A stretch of 64,000 bases of DNA from Haemaphysalis longicornis (Eukaryota > Arthropoda > Arachnida > Ixodida > Ixodidae), in NCBI GenBank assembly GCA_013339765.2, contig CM023454.1, positions 144,683,211 to 144,747,210 on the forward strand. Direction: 5' to 3'. The position numbers and the translations under genes were made by a program. Below the pieces are notes generated by a model. It was not told the DNA's origin. It saw only the letters and a list, made by a program, of their open reading frames with translations, and searched no databases. Position 1 is the first letter of the stretch. The number at the start of each line of letters is the position of its first letter. Below, one piece after another: positions 44,877-57,309 of the stretch.

Positions 44877-45036
44877 CGAGCTCCGCGATGCGAGCGCCCT
44901 CACACGCTCGAGCGCGCTCCTCCTCTCCACTCACTCTCCGCTACTCCGCCCGAGCTCCGCGATGCGAGCGCCCTCACACGCCGAGCGTGCTCATCCTCTC
45001 CCCTTGCCCTCCGCTACTCCCACCCGAGCTACGACG
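44877..45036 (-). repeat. 74-bp tandem monomers, possible LINE 5' UTR
   Basis: Two full 74-bp units starting CGAGCTCCGCGATGCGAG (44,877-44,950 and 44,951-45,024) and a partial third. They are very CpG- and CT-rich. They lie immediately upstream (minus strand) of a LINE endonuclease start, the place where tandem promoter monomers occur in some LINEs. That role is inferred from position only. Confidence 0.65.
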
Positions 45037-45504
45037 TGCTCCGGTTGCTAGGCGCGCCACAGCTGTTGCTAGGCGCACGCCGGCCAACGCACGACAACCC
45101 CCGACTAAGAAATGCATTTGCATTTAATATCATTTGGGAACAACAGTAGTGATGATTGTGAAACAAATATTTGCATTGACAAAGGAAGACGGGCTGTTTT
45201 TTGAAAGGCACTGATTATTAAAGACGATAGTCTTTCTTGGACTACTTAAACCCTCAATTTTCGGTCTGTCTGTCTGTCTGACTGTGACAAGATTCAGCCA
45301 CCCGGCCAAAGTAAAACAAGGCCTGCGCAATAGCCTTATATAGTCACAGCTAAAACTACCCGTCTAAGTCCGGTGTAAAGTTCCTACTTGTCAACATTGT
45401 TGAAGAACAAGACCACAAATTAATACAGAAGGGATAATTGCAGTGTTCCTTTATAAAAGCATACATGCTTGATTTTTGCAATAAGGTGTCACCACCTTCG
45501 GGAC
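45037..45504. other. Unassigned spacer
   Basis: Contains a short TCTG repeat near 45,262. No gene is seen. Confidence 0.5.
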
Positions 45505-45877
45505 AAAAGCCGGACCGCCGGCGAGAAATCACACGGCAGCGAGGGGTGGAAGAGAAAAGCGGTGGCTATACACCGTGCCGACGTTGCGCGTAACAATGGT
45601 GTCTCGCGGACAAGCCGCAGCGCCACGCGGTCAGACGACGATCACCACCCCTCCGTTGTCCGCAATGTCAACAGTTCGGGGCACTTGCGGGGCCGTCTGC
45701 ATTCTTAAAGGGGGATTATCCCCGCGGCATTCCTACGTCCAGACAAGCCAAACCCAAACGGCGGCGACCACAGCGTAGTGTTGGCTGTGCAATGCCTATA
45801 GACCCAGCGGCGGGGATCTTTCCTTTTACACGCGTGGCCGGGGCACCTGGACGCTGACCTCATGAGTGCCCCTTACA
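45505..45877. repeat. ~380-bp dispersed repeat, copy A
   Basis: Direct copy of 52,818-53,206, about four fifths alike by eye. Shared blocks include ATGGTGTCTCGCGGACAAGC, CAGACGACGATCACCACCCC, GACCACAGCGTAGTGTTGGC and CTGACCTCATGAGTG. Read on the minus strand it starts TGTAAGG, which would suit an LTR start, but a CA end is not clear. The family is unknown. Confidence 0.75.
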
Positions 45878-47095
45878 ACTTCCTTGTTTAAGATGGTTAC
45901 TGGACCTCTTGGTTCAGTCAATCCAAAAACAATTTAAAAGGGCCACTCCGTTCATCTCTCCTTCGGCAATAACAGCAAAAAAAAAAACATCTGCACGGAA
46001 GCTAGGTATAATCACAAATGCGGCCCATACCATTTCGTCCACTCAGTTATTCCAAACTCTCTCTCACCTAAACTACAAACACAATCTATCCACTTGCCGT
46101 TCAAAAGGGACGAAATACTTTAGAAAACCAAAAACATAAAAGTTCTAAAAACACTAAATGCGGGTGAGAAAGAATTTGGGTCACGTCTCCGGGGCTCGTA
46201 AACGCGGCGAACAAGACAACTTAACCTATAAAAGCGATTCTCGGTATAACTGCATACACACGCAATTATTCCGGCACTCAACAATGAGAACAAAAAGAAC
46301 AAGGATCGCCTAAGAACACGGGCAATTTTGCAGCCAACGTAAAGAAACGTAGCGAAAGTTTGCATAGTCACTATGCGAAGGCGCGCGAAATGTTCTCCTT
46401 GATGGCGTGTCATGATAGCGGTCCTTCGAGAATGTTCTGGTGTGTTTCAGCTCACGTGTTGTGCACAGAAAGTTCAGTTCAGAGCACGGATCGAGCAACC
46501 AAGGCATTACGATGACGCGCACAGACACCGCACACACCACGCACCACCGTAGAAAAAAGATGGGTGAATAGGAATGTTCATGTCCATCGCGGCGGTGTTA
46601 AGGCTGGGACAGAATTCAATACTAGCCTCCCCAAGCAACACTATGAAAACAGGGCAGTGCATTCGCGTACTTCCAGCCCCCTCGGCAGATGATCCGGACC
46701 GATAGTGTTGCAATGTCAACGCAAGTCTCGACAATTTAGCCCCATTAGGCGAACAGGACTTCTGGGAAGACGGACTGGAATCTCAAAATGCGACTTCAAT
46801 TTCTGTCCCAGAGGCCAAGTGACCATGCCTCCCCATGCCCCAACGTAAGGCAATGCTTTCTTCTGGCAGCGTGAGCGTATGGTTGGTGTTGGAGCAAAAT
46901 GGTGGCCTGCGAACGCGACGACTATTTCCCGTACATACAGCGTTCCCCGTAGCAACCACCTCACAAGCGCATGTTATTAGATGCGAAGCATCTCATAGTC
47001 GGGGCTATGTCCCTCCCTTGTCGTTCCTGTGCCTTCCACACCCACACTGCGCATGCTCGGCTTGCTGAACGCCCGGTGGTGTCTTACCCTTTAAT
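45878..47095. other. Unassigned stretch
   Basis: No gene. Near 46,981-46,995 a short imperfect palindrome AGATGCGAAGCATCT marks what may be a repeat boundary, since GC-rich DNA with a minisatellite follows. Confidence 0.4.
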
Positions 47096-47230
47096 GGCTC
47101 AGGGAGCGACACTGTTGCCGGTGTCTTCCTGGGCCGGCACGCGACGAGCACGCTTCCCCTTGAAGGGCTCCTGGAGCGACAGTGTGGCCGGGTGTCTTCT
47201 TGGGCAAGCCAGAGAAGAGCACGCTTCAAG
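47096..47230 (+). repeat. ~70-bp minisatellite, two units plus
   Basis: GGCTC..GGAGCGACA.TGT.GCCGG.TGTCTTC.TGGGC units at 47,096-47,165 and 47,166-47,230. A partial earlier unit (GGTGTCTTACCC) lies near 47,078. Confidence 0.75.
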
Positions 47231-47289
47231 CACCTTCGACGTTTCATCGTCGTCGGCAGCGGCGTGTGTCGGCGAGTCTCGGCGTGTTC

Positions 47290-47450
47290 TGATTACAACA
47301 GCCCACAATCACCCGGGAAACGTGCATCGACCTCATCTTTAGCAACTTTAGGGTACTCTACTACAACAGCCCTTTACTTTACATTTCAAAGACCGTAATG
47401 CGGCCGTAATCAAAGCAGAACACCAACTACCGCTCGATGTCACCTACGTT
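47290..47450 (+). pseudogene. Possible remnant of an AP-like endonuclease C-terminus
   Basis: The plus strand reads ETCIDLIFSNFRVLYYNSPLL, then after a shift HFKDRNAAVI. CIDL.F followed by an SDHKAV-like word is how exonuclease-endonuclease-phosphatase domains of LINEs and some Helitron relatives end (the His carrying the active site). Only about 45 residues remain, so the parent element cannot be named. Confidence 0.35.
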
Positions 47451-47556
47451 GAACATGATGATGATAATGCTTAAATAAATACAAACTCATACCACGTACA
47501 ACGTCTCTCTTTCTCTTTAATGCCTCTCCACTCTAACTCTCCCACCCCCTCAAAAG

Positions 47557-47810
47557 AATTACACCATCTCCCCGTAGGGGAACCCTGAGTAGTATGCGAA
47601 AGAGTCATGGGGTCAACGCACTTTCCCATTTCGTAGTTCCGGTAAGTGAAAAGTGTGGTAGTTACCATGGAAACCAAACGGTAAATATAACACTAGCTAC
47701 GTAGCTCAACCTAATGGAAACGACGAACTGAAAACTAATGGGCATCTAAATCGAAACCATGGCTACTTCGCATACTACTCAGGGTTCCCCTACAGGAACA
47801 CAGTGTAATT
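47557..47810. mobile_element. 254-bp foldback element
   Basis: Inverted arms of about 54 bp (47,557-47,610 and 47,757-47,810) share CCTGAGTAGTATGCGAA and TAGGGGAACCC exactly, with a few differences near the tips; both ends read AATTACAC. The ~146-bp middle is not coding. The arm sequence equals the single element end at 41,109-41,160, so the two insertions are related. No clear target duplication is seen. Confidence 0.8.
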
Positions 47811-48429
47811 TTTTTAGCAAAAGGCGCTCGTGCACGCTCTCACAACGCGAGCTGTTCAGCTGTACCAGTACGCACTCGTCCTGGCATAACCCAGAACTCG
47901 AGTCGGTGACACATTGCCAGGTCGCAGAATTTAGACGGCCGCAACGGACGCTAAAGCTACGGAGCTCTCTCTCAGACACCGGTTTCGCGCGACCGCCGAT
48001 TGCGTCTCGTTGTCCTGTTTCCTCGGTATCCGCCTCTTCACATTGTTTTTCGTCGACGTCTCACTCTTTTCTCTTCTGGACAAGACCCTGAACGCACGAC
48101 ACGGAGTTCACTTTGTATTGCAACCTTTTTAGCGGAGGTTGGAACGCAGCTGGCCCCAAGACCTTCCTGCACGACGCCAGTCTCCTCCGGTCCAGCGATT
48201 AGAATTAGGGTGCTGCCTGTGCTGGCAAGTTCGATATATATCAACTCAGTCGCTGGTGCAAATGTATCTTGAGGGTGACAGCTGCAGCAACAGTGCTACC
48301 CTTACTCTGCTATTAGACTGGACGCGCTCGCTGGAACGCTCATCATGCTCGCATCCGTTCCCATGGAGCTGTCCCGGCTTAGCCGCTCGCTTCCGTGCGC
48401 AGTCGCGGCCGCTTATCTCATTCTCGCGC
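47811..48429. other. Unassigned, possibly LTR-element DNA
   Basis: The minus-strand reading is open in patches and continues from the gag-like remnant upstream, but no protease or other motif could be confirmed. Confidence 0.35.
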
Positions 48430-49394
48430 GGCTTCAATAATTGAAAAATGGGCTGCCCCCATTCAACTTTGCTGTCAGCGCATATTTCGGCCTGTTCGAA
48501 TGGTTCTGCCCTATGCGCTGCAGATCAATCCCCAAATTTTGCTTGTGAGGCTGCTCATCATGTTCGAGCATCGCTTCATTACACCGCTCTACAACATCAC
48601 TAGACGTGCATGCCTCGACGCTCCTCATCCCAACGTTCGTCTCCACACGTTCGACACCGGCGAAAATGCCAGCTTTATGTAGCGAGTCACGGCCGCTTAC
48701 TTTGTGATCGCAATCTTCAACTTCCAAACCTTTGCGCGCTTCGGTTCTCTCCGCTCCTGGGCTTCGCACGCTCTTTGCTCCGCTTCGCGCGCTTCTTCTC
48801 TCTTCCGCTCCTCTGCTTAGAGCTTCAGTTTTTGAAACTCTAACTCCATTCGTCTAAGAATTATTGTATCAGAATACGCTTGGCCACCCCTCCTGCCGCT
48901 GTTCCTCCTTGAGGTGCCGCCTTATGTGTCTGACCATTTCCGTCTCCTTCCGCCATGTCTGGCAGCACGCTCCGCGTGACTACAATGCAACCTTAGCCTC
49001 AGACTCCACCGCCACAACAAAGCGCAAGAAATCCCACTCACCCGCACCTTCATCGGTCGGCTGCCGCATCGTCGGCCCCGTGCGCTGGCGGGTTCGGCCA
49101 CTCTTCTCCGCGCGAAGCTCGGCTGGTGCCGATGAAGGCGGGCTTGCGTCCGCTTGCTGCACTTGGCTGTGGCCTGGTGATGTCTTCCGCCCAAATCCTG
49201 TTCGAGTGCGCAACTAGAGAGTGATGAAGGTAGTTTGCCGAAGTCCGGTGTCGATCAGGAACCCAATCGCCCGGGCTCCAATAGTTTTGGCAGGAGGCTC
49301 GCAGGGCGCTGGTGTTGAAGTTCTCGGAGATGGTGGCCACATTCATGAACTTGAGGCGTTTGTAGTAAGACGGAAACGAAAAGTTTATATACAT
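48430..49394 (-). pseudogene. Gag-like remnant of an LTR retrotransposon
   Basis: On the minus strand, after a start-like MAEGDGNGQTH, a frame near 48,840-48,720 reads ELEFQKLKL, stop, AEERKREEAREAEQRACEAQERRE: a highly charged coiled coil as seen in the first part of Gag of some LTR elements (Gypsy or BEL) in arthropods. The stretch 49,050-49,394 upstream, with SYYKRL and GDWVPDRHRTSANYL words, may be leader or LTR-derived. Stops and shifts occur throughout. No LTR pair or pol was found, so the assignment is tentative. Confidence 0.4.
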
Positions 49395-49929
49395 TTATTT
49401 ACATTAGAGCAGCTGGATACATGAGTAGCAAATGACAAAAAAAAACTTCAAAGTCAAGTTAGACGCTATCTCCAAGTTCGTACAAGTCACTCGAGCTTCT
49501 CAACTCCACCTAACTCTCCTGTGCTTGGAGGGTACTCAAACCGCTCGAGAAACGACGGCCGGGACTCTGTTTCCGCCGCAGGACCCGTTTAGTGGCCCGG
49601 TACACAGCTGTACCGTAAATTTCAGACGCGTTCCTAAAGTCTACCTTTCGCATAGGGGGTTCACAAATCTCAACGTAGCTTCAGCGCTCGAGACTCCTTG
49701 TCCCGCCGGGAACTGCCCAGCTGAGAGCTCAGAGAAGAACGATATCTAACGGCTGAGTTCGGCCATATAACACCTCGGTATTACTCTCTCTCCGGAAGGC
49801 CCCTCTAGCTTCCGCACATGCGTAAGGGAGGGACCAAATTCATGTAGACAGCTGTCGCTCCGCCATCTTCGGAATATTTAATAAGGTGCCCCCATCTTAA
49901 GGTGTCCTCACTAGTGAAAAATTTAACAT
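49395..49929. other. Unassigned spacer
   Basis: GC-balanced DNA with no supported gene. It may be the 5' part of the LTR element whose gag-like remnant lies to the left. Confidence 0.4.
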
Positions 49930-52817
49930 TTTTTGTTGCGACAGAAAACGTCGCAAAGGTGGTGGTGTACTTATCGCAATAAAACAAGATTTCATCTGTG
50001 TTTCTTTAAATATAACTTCATTTTTGGAATGCGGGTGGGTTTTGCTAAAATGTAAAAGTACTGACGTAGTAGTTGAGGCCGTTTATCGCCCGCCTGCTAT
50101 GGATAGCGTTTTTTCTTCCGAGTTTAACCGTGTTTTGAGTGAAGTGTATATCTGTACCCAAGTGCTCACTAGTTATCTTTGGTGATTTCACCTTTCCTAA
50201 TATCAATTGGCCATCACTGTCAGTCCCTTCCAGTGACAAGGAAGCACATTCATTCTTGCAGACATGCCTTGATTTCACGTTAGCCCAAACAGTTAGTGAA
50301 CCTACACGGCGTGCTGAATCTCTATCACATTAGACCTTATTGTAACAAATGATCCACACATTTGCTCAGACATAACTCACCTTGATGGACTTTCTGATCA
50401 CGACATTATCACCGGTGTGTTATTCATACCACTACTAAAAATGTTGTCAGTAAGACAATAGCGTGTTACAACAGAGCAAACTTTGATGCCATCAATTCCG
50501 AGTTATCTAATTTACAGCGAACGGTTTCCTGAAAACTACTTAAATCAAACTGTCAACCGGGCTCTTTTGAAAGATGCACTAACTAGTCTCATAAGCAGAT
50601 TTGTACCTACCATAGGCATAAAAACAAACAACAACACTCCTTGCTTTAACCGACAGCTTCAATGTCATTAACAATAAATAGAAAAGATTATACAGGTTAG
50701 CTGGTAAAGACCAACTTTTAATTTCCGGGCTTAAATATAAAAAATGTGACAAAGAATACCACTCTTTACTCAAAACCACCCGTCGTAATTTTTATAAGCA
50801 TTACTTGTCTTCTATGCTTTTGAATAACCACCGCATATTTTGGCGTGTAATTATTCCAAGAAACAATCCTGATATCATCCTTAGTGGTTCTAATGGCGCA
50901 ACAATTCTCAAATCTCAGTGTGCACAGCTATTAAACAACGCCTTCGCCTCAGTTTTTACTCAGGAAGATGCCTGTCCTTCCCCTGCTTTAACTTTAAATA
51001 TATCATCAGGTAGTCCTATGCCAGAAATAATGATTGAAGAAGCCGGTGTTTACTTACTATTAAACAAATTAAAGACTTCCTCGGCATCTGATAACTTGGG
51101 GTTCAACAACAAGGTTCTCATAAATATATCTTGTAGTATGTCTGTTATTTTAACCGCACTTTTGTCACAGTCATTATCTCATGGTTCAATTCCTTATGAC
51201 TGGCGTAGTGCTAAAGTTGTCCCATTTTTGAAATCAGGCGACCGCACATCACCGTTAAACTACTGACCCATTTCATTAACTAATACGATCTGTAAACAGT
51301 TAGAACACATCGTACACTCCCAAATTATCCAATACCTTGAAAAACACAACAATATTTGCAAATATCAGCACGGTTTTCGCAGGGGTTACTCATGTGACAC
51401 ACAGCTCGCCGGTTTTAACTCACGACTTTCACTCATCTCTTGACGCTAGTAATCTGGTTGACGCAATTTGTCTGGATTTTTTGAAATCCTTCGACCGTGT
51501 TCCTCACCACCGACTTCTACTCATACTAAGACGTCTTAATATACATACTAATGTTCTTGCATAGATAACAGGTTTTCTATCCTCCCGAATTCAGTTTACA
51601 TCCGTTAACAGTTCAAATACGTCTTTCGTACAGGTAACGTCTGGGGTGCCCCTGGGCAGTGCTCTTGGCCCTTTGCTCTTTCTAGTTTATATTAATGACT
51701 TACCTAACGGCCTAACATCTAGAGTAAGGCTCTTTGTCGATGACTGCGTAATATATCGTAACATTTCAAGTGACACTGACCGCCAGGCTCTTCAGGCTGA
51801 TCTTGACACATTAAACGCATGGTGTTCTGATGGGCTAATGACTCTTAACCTTTCTAAAACAAAGTGCATGTCATTCACCCGTTCCTTAACTAGAATTCTA
51901 ACTACATATTTCCTGAACCACAATACACTTGAACTGGTTTCTACTTACAAATAAATTGGAGTGGCATTTTCAAATTTAAAATTGCATAACCATATTAATC
52001 AAACGCTCGCATCTGCCAATCGTACACTAGGCATAATAAAACATAACCTAAATCAGCAGGCACCATCACACATTAGAAAACGTGCATAACTCACTTCTTA
52101 TTCGCCATAAAAATTGAATACGCAATCTGTCACCCTGGATAGAAGTCAAGAATACATTAATGCGGTGAGTATTGAATCCCTGGAAACCATGCTGTTTGTT
52201 TTATTTTTTCTGTATTTCCCCATACGCAAGCGTCACAAGTCCGCCTGAAAAATCGCTCCGAGTTAGGCCTTCATTATCACATATCGTTCGCCCCCGGGCA
52301 TGCTCGCCTAACACTTTTTCATAAACTGTAGCATGATGAGCGCCTTCGTGACGATTTTTTTCACTCACCCACTGTTACATTTCCACGGCGCGATCATTCT
52401 TGTAAAGTTAAGCGCATCACTTGCCATTCATTTACGTTCGCAAACTCATTCATTCCGCGTACAATAACAGACTGGAATAACCTACCACAGCACATTGCCA
52501 CAGAAGCAAACCTAACAAAATTTCAAGACTTTTTAAAAAATGAAGTGACCTAATTGTGTTCTTGCTTGCAAATATTGACCTTTCTAATATTTTTTTTATT
52601 TTTTGCTGTGATGTGCTTGCCTTGTAGTTATATGTTTTTTGTAGTTATGTGTTTTAAAAATTGTTATTGCTTGTATGTTTTTGCTACATTTGTAATTTAT
52701 CATTCTGTTAGCACCCATTCATGTTATGTTCGATGTATGCGCATGCTCCCCCCTATGTAATACCCTCCTACTGAGGGCCTTTAGGGGTACCTGAATAAAG
52801 AAATAAATAAATAAAGA
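49930..52817 (+). pseudogene. CR1/Jockey-type LINE: endonuclease and reverse transcriptase, decayed
   Basis: Plus strand. Endonuclease words: CDRKRRKGGGVLIAI near 49,940, AVYRPPAMDS, LVIFGDFTFPNINWP near 50,170 (usual GDFN.P..NW), and LDGLSDHDII near 50,380 (the SDH active-site His). RT blocks: 50,805-51,266 with IPYDWRSAKVVPFLKSGDR and LNYxPISLTN (one stop inside), QHGFRRGYSCDTQL, LDFLKSFDRV (motif A; usual DF.KAFD), a GVPLGSALGPLLFLVYINDLP-type motif B, RLFVDDCVIY (motif C: usual FADD, here FVDD), and NLSKTKCMSF. The 3' UTR ends in an (AAAT)n-type tail at about 52,790-52,817. No RNase H is present. Many stops and shifts; dead copy, 5' truncated. Confidence 0.85.
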
Positions 52818-53206
52818 AAAAGCCGGCTCGCGAGCAATAAAGCACGCGGTGGCGAGGGGGTGGGGTGAAAAGCGGCAGTTATACGCCGTGCCAATGAGGG
52901 CGCGTAAAAATGGTGTCTCGCGGACAAGCCGCCGCGCTGCGCTGTCAGACGACGATCACCACCCCTCCCCTTTCCGCTAAGTCAACACATCTGGGAACTT
53001 GTGGTGCCGTCTGCATTCCTAAAGGGTGATTACGCCGCGGGATTCCTCCATCCAGGCAAACCATCTCCTGAACGCGCCGCAACAAATTAGCTGTGACCAC
53101 AGCGTAGTGTTGGCTGGGCAATGCCTCTAGACCGAGCTGCGGGAATCTTTCTTTTTACACGCGCGGCCAGGCCGCCTGGCCGCTGACCTCATGAGTGGGC
53201 CTTACA
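52818..53206. repeat. ~380-bp dispersed repeat, copy B
   Basis: Direct copy of 45,505-45,877. It begins at the base after the LINE tail, so either the LINE inserted at this repeat's edge or the repeat is cut there. Confidence 0.75.
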
Positions 53207-53884
53207 GAGCTGTTCCGTGATTAGAGCCAAGAACTCTTGCGCCGCCACTGGAGGTACAAACCTTTATGAACAGACGCGTGAATTTGACGACGAACGCGCT
53301 GTATATCCATTTTTTAGGATGGTTCTGCGATCTAGGAGAGGCAAAGGGAAGCAGTGCATCATGATGCATACGAACGCCGATAGTTCGCGCGTCGATGCCA
53401 GCGCCTACATGTAAGGGGGACGGGCAGCGTGAGCTGCGGAGAAGTCAACTTGCAGATGTCGTGCTGGTGACACGGTCCGCTGCTGCTTTCACTGCAGCGG
53501 ACTGTGTTTGCACCAAACGATTCGGTGACTACCTGTTTGGTTTCGTTCGCACTGATAGTGTGTGAGCGCGTGTGGTTTCAGTCGGATTTACGCAATGCTC
53601 CGGCGCGTGCAATGCAGTGCCTAACGTTGATGCGTATAACGGTGCCATACTGACGAAACGTAAAGAGCGATGTGCAAGTTCATATTCATGCACAATAAAC
53701 GTCCAACTGCTCCTGTGAAGGCTAATTTCATTTTCGTGCTTTGCCTGCTCCTATGGAAGAAGGAACAACCACCGTTTTTATTTGGCTAGTACGTAGCGTC
53801 GTGGTTACAAATTCCACAATATCCCGATGTTCTATATTCAAGAAAAGCCCTCGTATCTGCACACTAAAAATTTTTACGCCCAAA
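53207..53884. other. Unassigned spacer
   Basis: A 65-codon plus frame at 53,217-53,414 has no recognisable motif. Nothing else is seen. Confidence 0.45.
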
Positions 53885-54100
53885 AGGGTGCTTCAGCTTG
53901 TCGCCGCAGGAGCACCCTAAAAACTGAATATTTTACACCCTTTAGGGTGCTTGGATTCTTTCGCCGCAGGAGCACCCTTTGTGAAGCACTCCAGAAGACA
54001 GGTGCCTAAAAGTATCCTAGGGTGCTACGTAGCACCCCAATCTGTAGGAGCATCTTTTGCAAAAGCACCACCTAAAGGGGTACAAAAAGGGTGCGTCATC
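53885..54100. repeat. Array of AGGGTGCT/AGCACCCT hairpins
   Basis: Three hairpin units: AGGGTGCT at 53,885-53,892 with AGCACCCT at 53,911-53,918; the same pair at 53,944-53,951 and 53,971-53,978; and an 18-bp perfect palindrome (GGGTGCTACGTAGCACCC) at 54,020-54,037. The first two share a TCGCCGCAGG loop and lie 59 bp apart. Degenerate pieces follow to about 54,100. No reading frame is conserved, so the repeat unit is structural rather than coding. Confidence 0.85.
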
Positions 54101-57100
54101 CTCGGTTCACAAATGGTGCAGCAGGTGTGAGACCAATATTGCACAATATCACACAGGATATGGTATGAAACATTCATGCTTTCCAAGCTCAGTTCTGTGA
54201 CGTCCAATTGAGCTCACGTCAGCTGATAATTTCCTTGAACTTGTGCACCAATTGGTTAAAACATCAATTTAAAGAGTCAGGAGCCACATCTCAGTACAGA
54301 GTTATAACTTTAGAGGTAGTTGATTATCCAAAACTTCGTAAAAAACCAATTATACGTTCACTTTGCCGAACTGCAGTGCACATCCTGCGAGCTTCACTGC
54401 ACAGCCTGACCATGCTGTGCAGTGAAAGCAATTAGGTGTGCAACACTTCAATCACACAAAACTTTCTTGAACCTTAAAACCCTTGGCTTCTCAGTATTGC
54501 ATCACACTTCCAATCAAGGTAGCTACCTGCAATGTTTAGTGCCTCATTCTTGAGCTGAGCAGGAGGGTTCAATATGAAGGAAGACCAAATGCAAAATGTA
54601 TAGTTTCCTCCGTAATGCGGCTCATAATATAGTTCCCTCCGTACTGCGGCTCAAAATCTACTTATAAAAGTTGGGTACCCAAGCCATTTATTTTCGTTTG
54701 CACTATTCCTTTTTTCTTTACGAAAAAATATTCATATGGTACAGCACTTGCAAGGTTTGGTGGTATATGGAGTTTTATAAGCATACATTTAGAATAAATG
54801 ACCCCACATAGCAATAAAAAGAACTGCAAACTTCACAGAACAATGCATACAAGTTCCCTGGTGAAGCCCATGGTTGAAATGTAATGTCATTGTCCATAAA
54901 ACATTATTTTATCATGAGGCTAGCTTGTACATGGTGCCTTGCATTATGTCCCTGCCAGTGGATGTGGGGTCATTTGTCGCTGTTGCAAATGAAAAGCCAA
55001 CAGCCAGGGCCCATTAGTTTTGGCTAGTATTACGAGGTGCCTCACGGCAAGCATTCTACGTTGATAGACTTTTTTAGAGTTGACTAGAACTGAAATCAGC
55101 AAAAGATTCTCTACAAAACATTCAGTCTATCCGCAGCTTTAGGGTTTGCTAATTTCCATATTTGGGTTTCTTCTGCCTTTCTTAACATTTTTCTTTTGAT
55201 AAGAAGGTGCATAACCAAAAGAAAAAAAGCTTTTCTGTAAACCTTTGGTAGCTATATAATTGTTACAAAATATTTTACTCTAAATATGGCATCTTAAACT
55301 GAGAATAATTGCATTCAAAAACATTAAAATAAGTTTAAATTGATCATAAATTTTTAGCTGTTTTTACACAAAACTGTACATGAGATATGAAGTGCACCAC
55401 AAGGAGGGCTTTGGATTACCTTTAGCAAATTTGGGACATTTAAGGTGCACTGAAATCTCTACACATGCGCTTTTTCACTTTCTGTATCCACCAGGAAAAT
55501 GGCTGTCATTTTAGACAGCGATTCTCAATAGTAGTTGACGTGCATTTTAAAAATACTCTCAAACATTATAGCCACAAAATTAATTTTACAAGTTGTTAGA
55601 CATTGCCCCGTTACACCAGACATTGGACTACACTGTCAAGAGCTTTGACATCTACAATGATGTCTACAAAGCAAGCTTATACTGGTAGAATGTTTCATAC
55701 CATAATTACTGTGTGTTCAGAGCTCACGTGTGAAGTATGGATACTGCTGCTTCAGCAAGAACCGAGGAAGAGCACCCTTCCTGGTTCTAAAAAAAAATAA
55801 CAGAGGAAATGCCTTATGCAGGATTCTGAAACAGGGTTAAAAGAAACAAGAATGAACAAGAAATTTTTTCAAAACATGTAAAGCAATGCAAACAAATATT
55901 TATTTTAACTTCATTTCTACAAAAGACCACCTCATGAAGACTGGTGATGGGGTATTGGCTCAAAAAAAGAGCAGAGAGCACTTATATAAATGCTACAGGG
56001 AGCCTCCGCAGCCAAAAATTGTTTGAGCACCTAAACTAATCACTGTTCAACAAACTCATAAAAAATGTTTGAATGCATAAAAAACCAGTGGTAAACACAG
56101 GAAACAGTTAAAACAGAATGACGGCACAAGTTTGTCCCGTCGTTCTCTTCTGTGTCCTGGGTTTTTTTCCTATGGTTTTTCATCCATTCAAACATGTACC
56201 AGCTAGTTCAGTCCAACGCCTTGGTATCATAAAATATGGATAGTCCATCCTTAGAGAAAGTTGAGAAAAAAAAGAAAGTATAAAGTAGGTGACAAAATTA
56301 AAACGACAGCAAATTGGTTGGCTTTTAAATTTTAAATGATAACATAAAAAATAATGGCATGAATAAAAGTGAGCAGCACGCGAAGTACATTGTTGCTAGC
56401 CCGACATTCCACTTTGAAGCAAATGTCCGCTTTCAAAACTACAGGCTAAACATGCAATGAGGCATTCCTTTAGGCACACAAAATATACCATAATTGTTAA
56501 AAAAGCTACGAATTAGTTGAAAAATTCTGACCACAACAAATTGGAATCAGTGACTAGATTCAGTTTCAGAAATACACAGCGACATCATATAAAAATATAT
56601 GGTTCCCATACAAGGATTGATCATAACAAAAATTCAGGACTACATTTATCAGACTGGCATCAATGTGCAAAGCAGCTTAATGAAGGAAGACGGTCTTCAC
56701 TAAAAACATGCTAGTATTGAGAGCTTACGTGCTTCCCTGCAAAGGTGGGTGTGTAAACCCACTGACATCTTAACTAACCCGCCTGAATCATAACTTTATA
56801 GAGATTGAGGAATTTTACGAATTGGTTTATTGTAGCGAGCTGTCTAGTTTATTTCCCTATTTTTCTTGGCATTTCGTGTCTAATTCTAAATTTGGTGACT
56901 AGATAGCTTTACCAGGGTCATGCACTGGTGACAACGAATATTTGATTTTACTTTTAAAAAAATTTCAGTTTTGTTTTATTGCTCACCAGCCAACGATCTG
57001 ATATATCAGAGGCGCTTAAAACGTATGTTGGCATTTCCTTCCTGCACTGTAGTACAACTAATCATGACTTTTACCATAATTTGTTCACAAATCGTAATAT

Positions 57101-57309
57101 TTGTAAAGTATTCAGCCGAATGAAAATGTCATTTCAGAAGCATGCACAATCAACAAGGCGTCAATGACTCTCACGACGTGGCCCACTTGTTTCTGTCACA
57201 AATAACCTGAGTGCAGACACATTCCACCGAAGACGAAGGTAAAATGCCCTTTTGGGTGATGAATATTTAAAAAGCCTTACGAGTAAATTTTCTGCTGAGC
57301 ACGTGCAAT
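54101..57309. other. Long AT-rich unassigned stretch
   Basis: No gene, RNA or clear repeat recognised. It has the look of intron or intergenic DNA. Confidence 0.5.

Noticed and set aside
46981..46995. Palindrome AGATGCGAAGCATCT as a Helitron end
   Set aside because: A Helitron end would need a CTRR terminus a few bases after the hairpin and no such terminus is visible.
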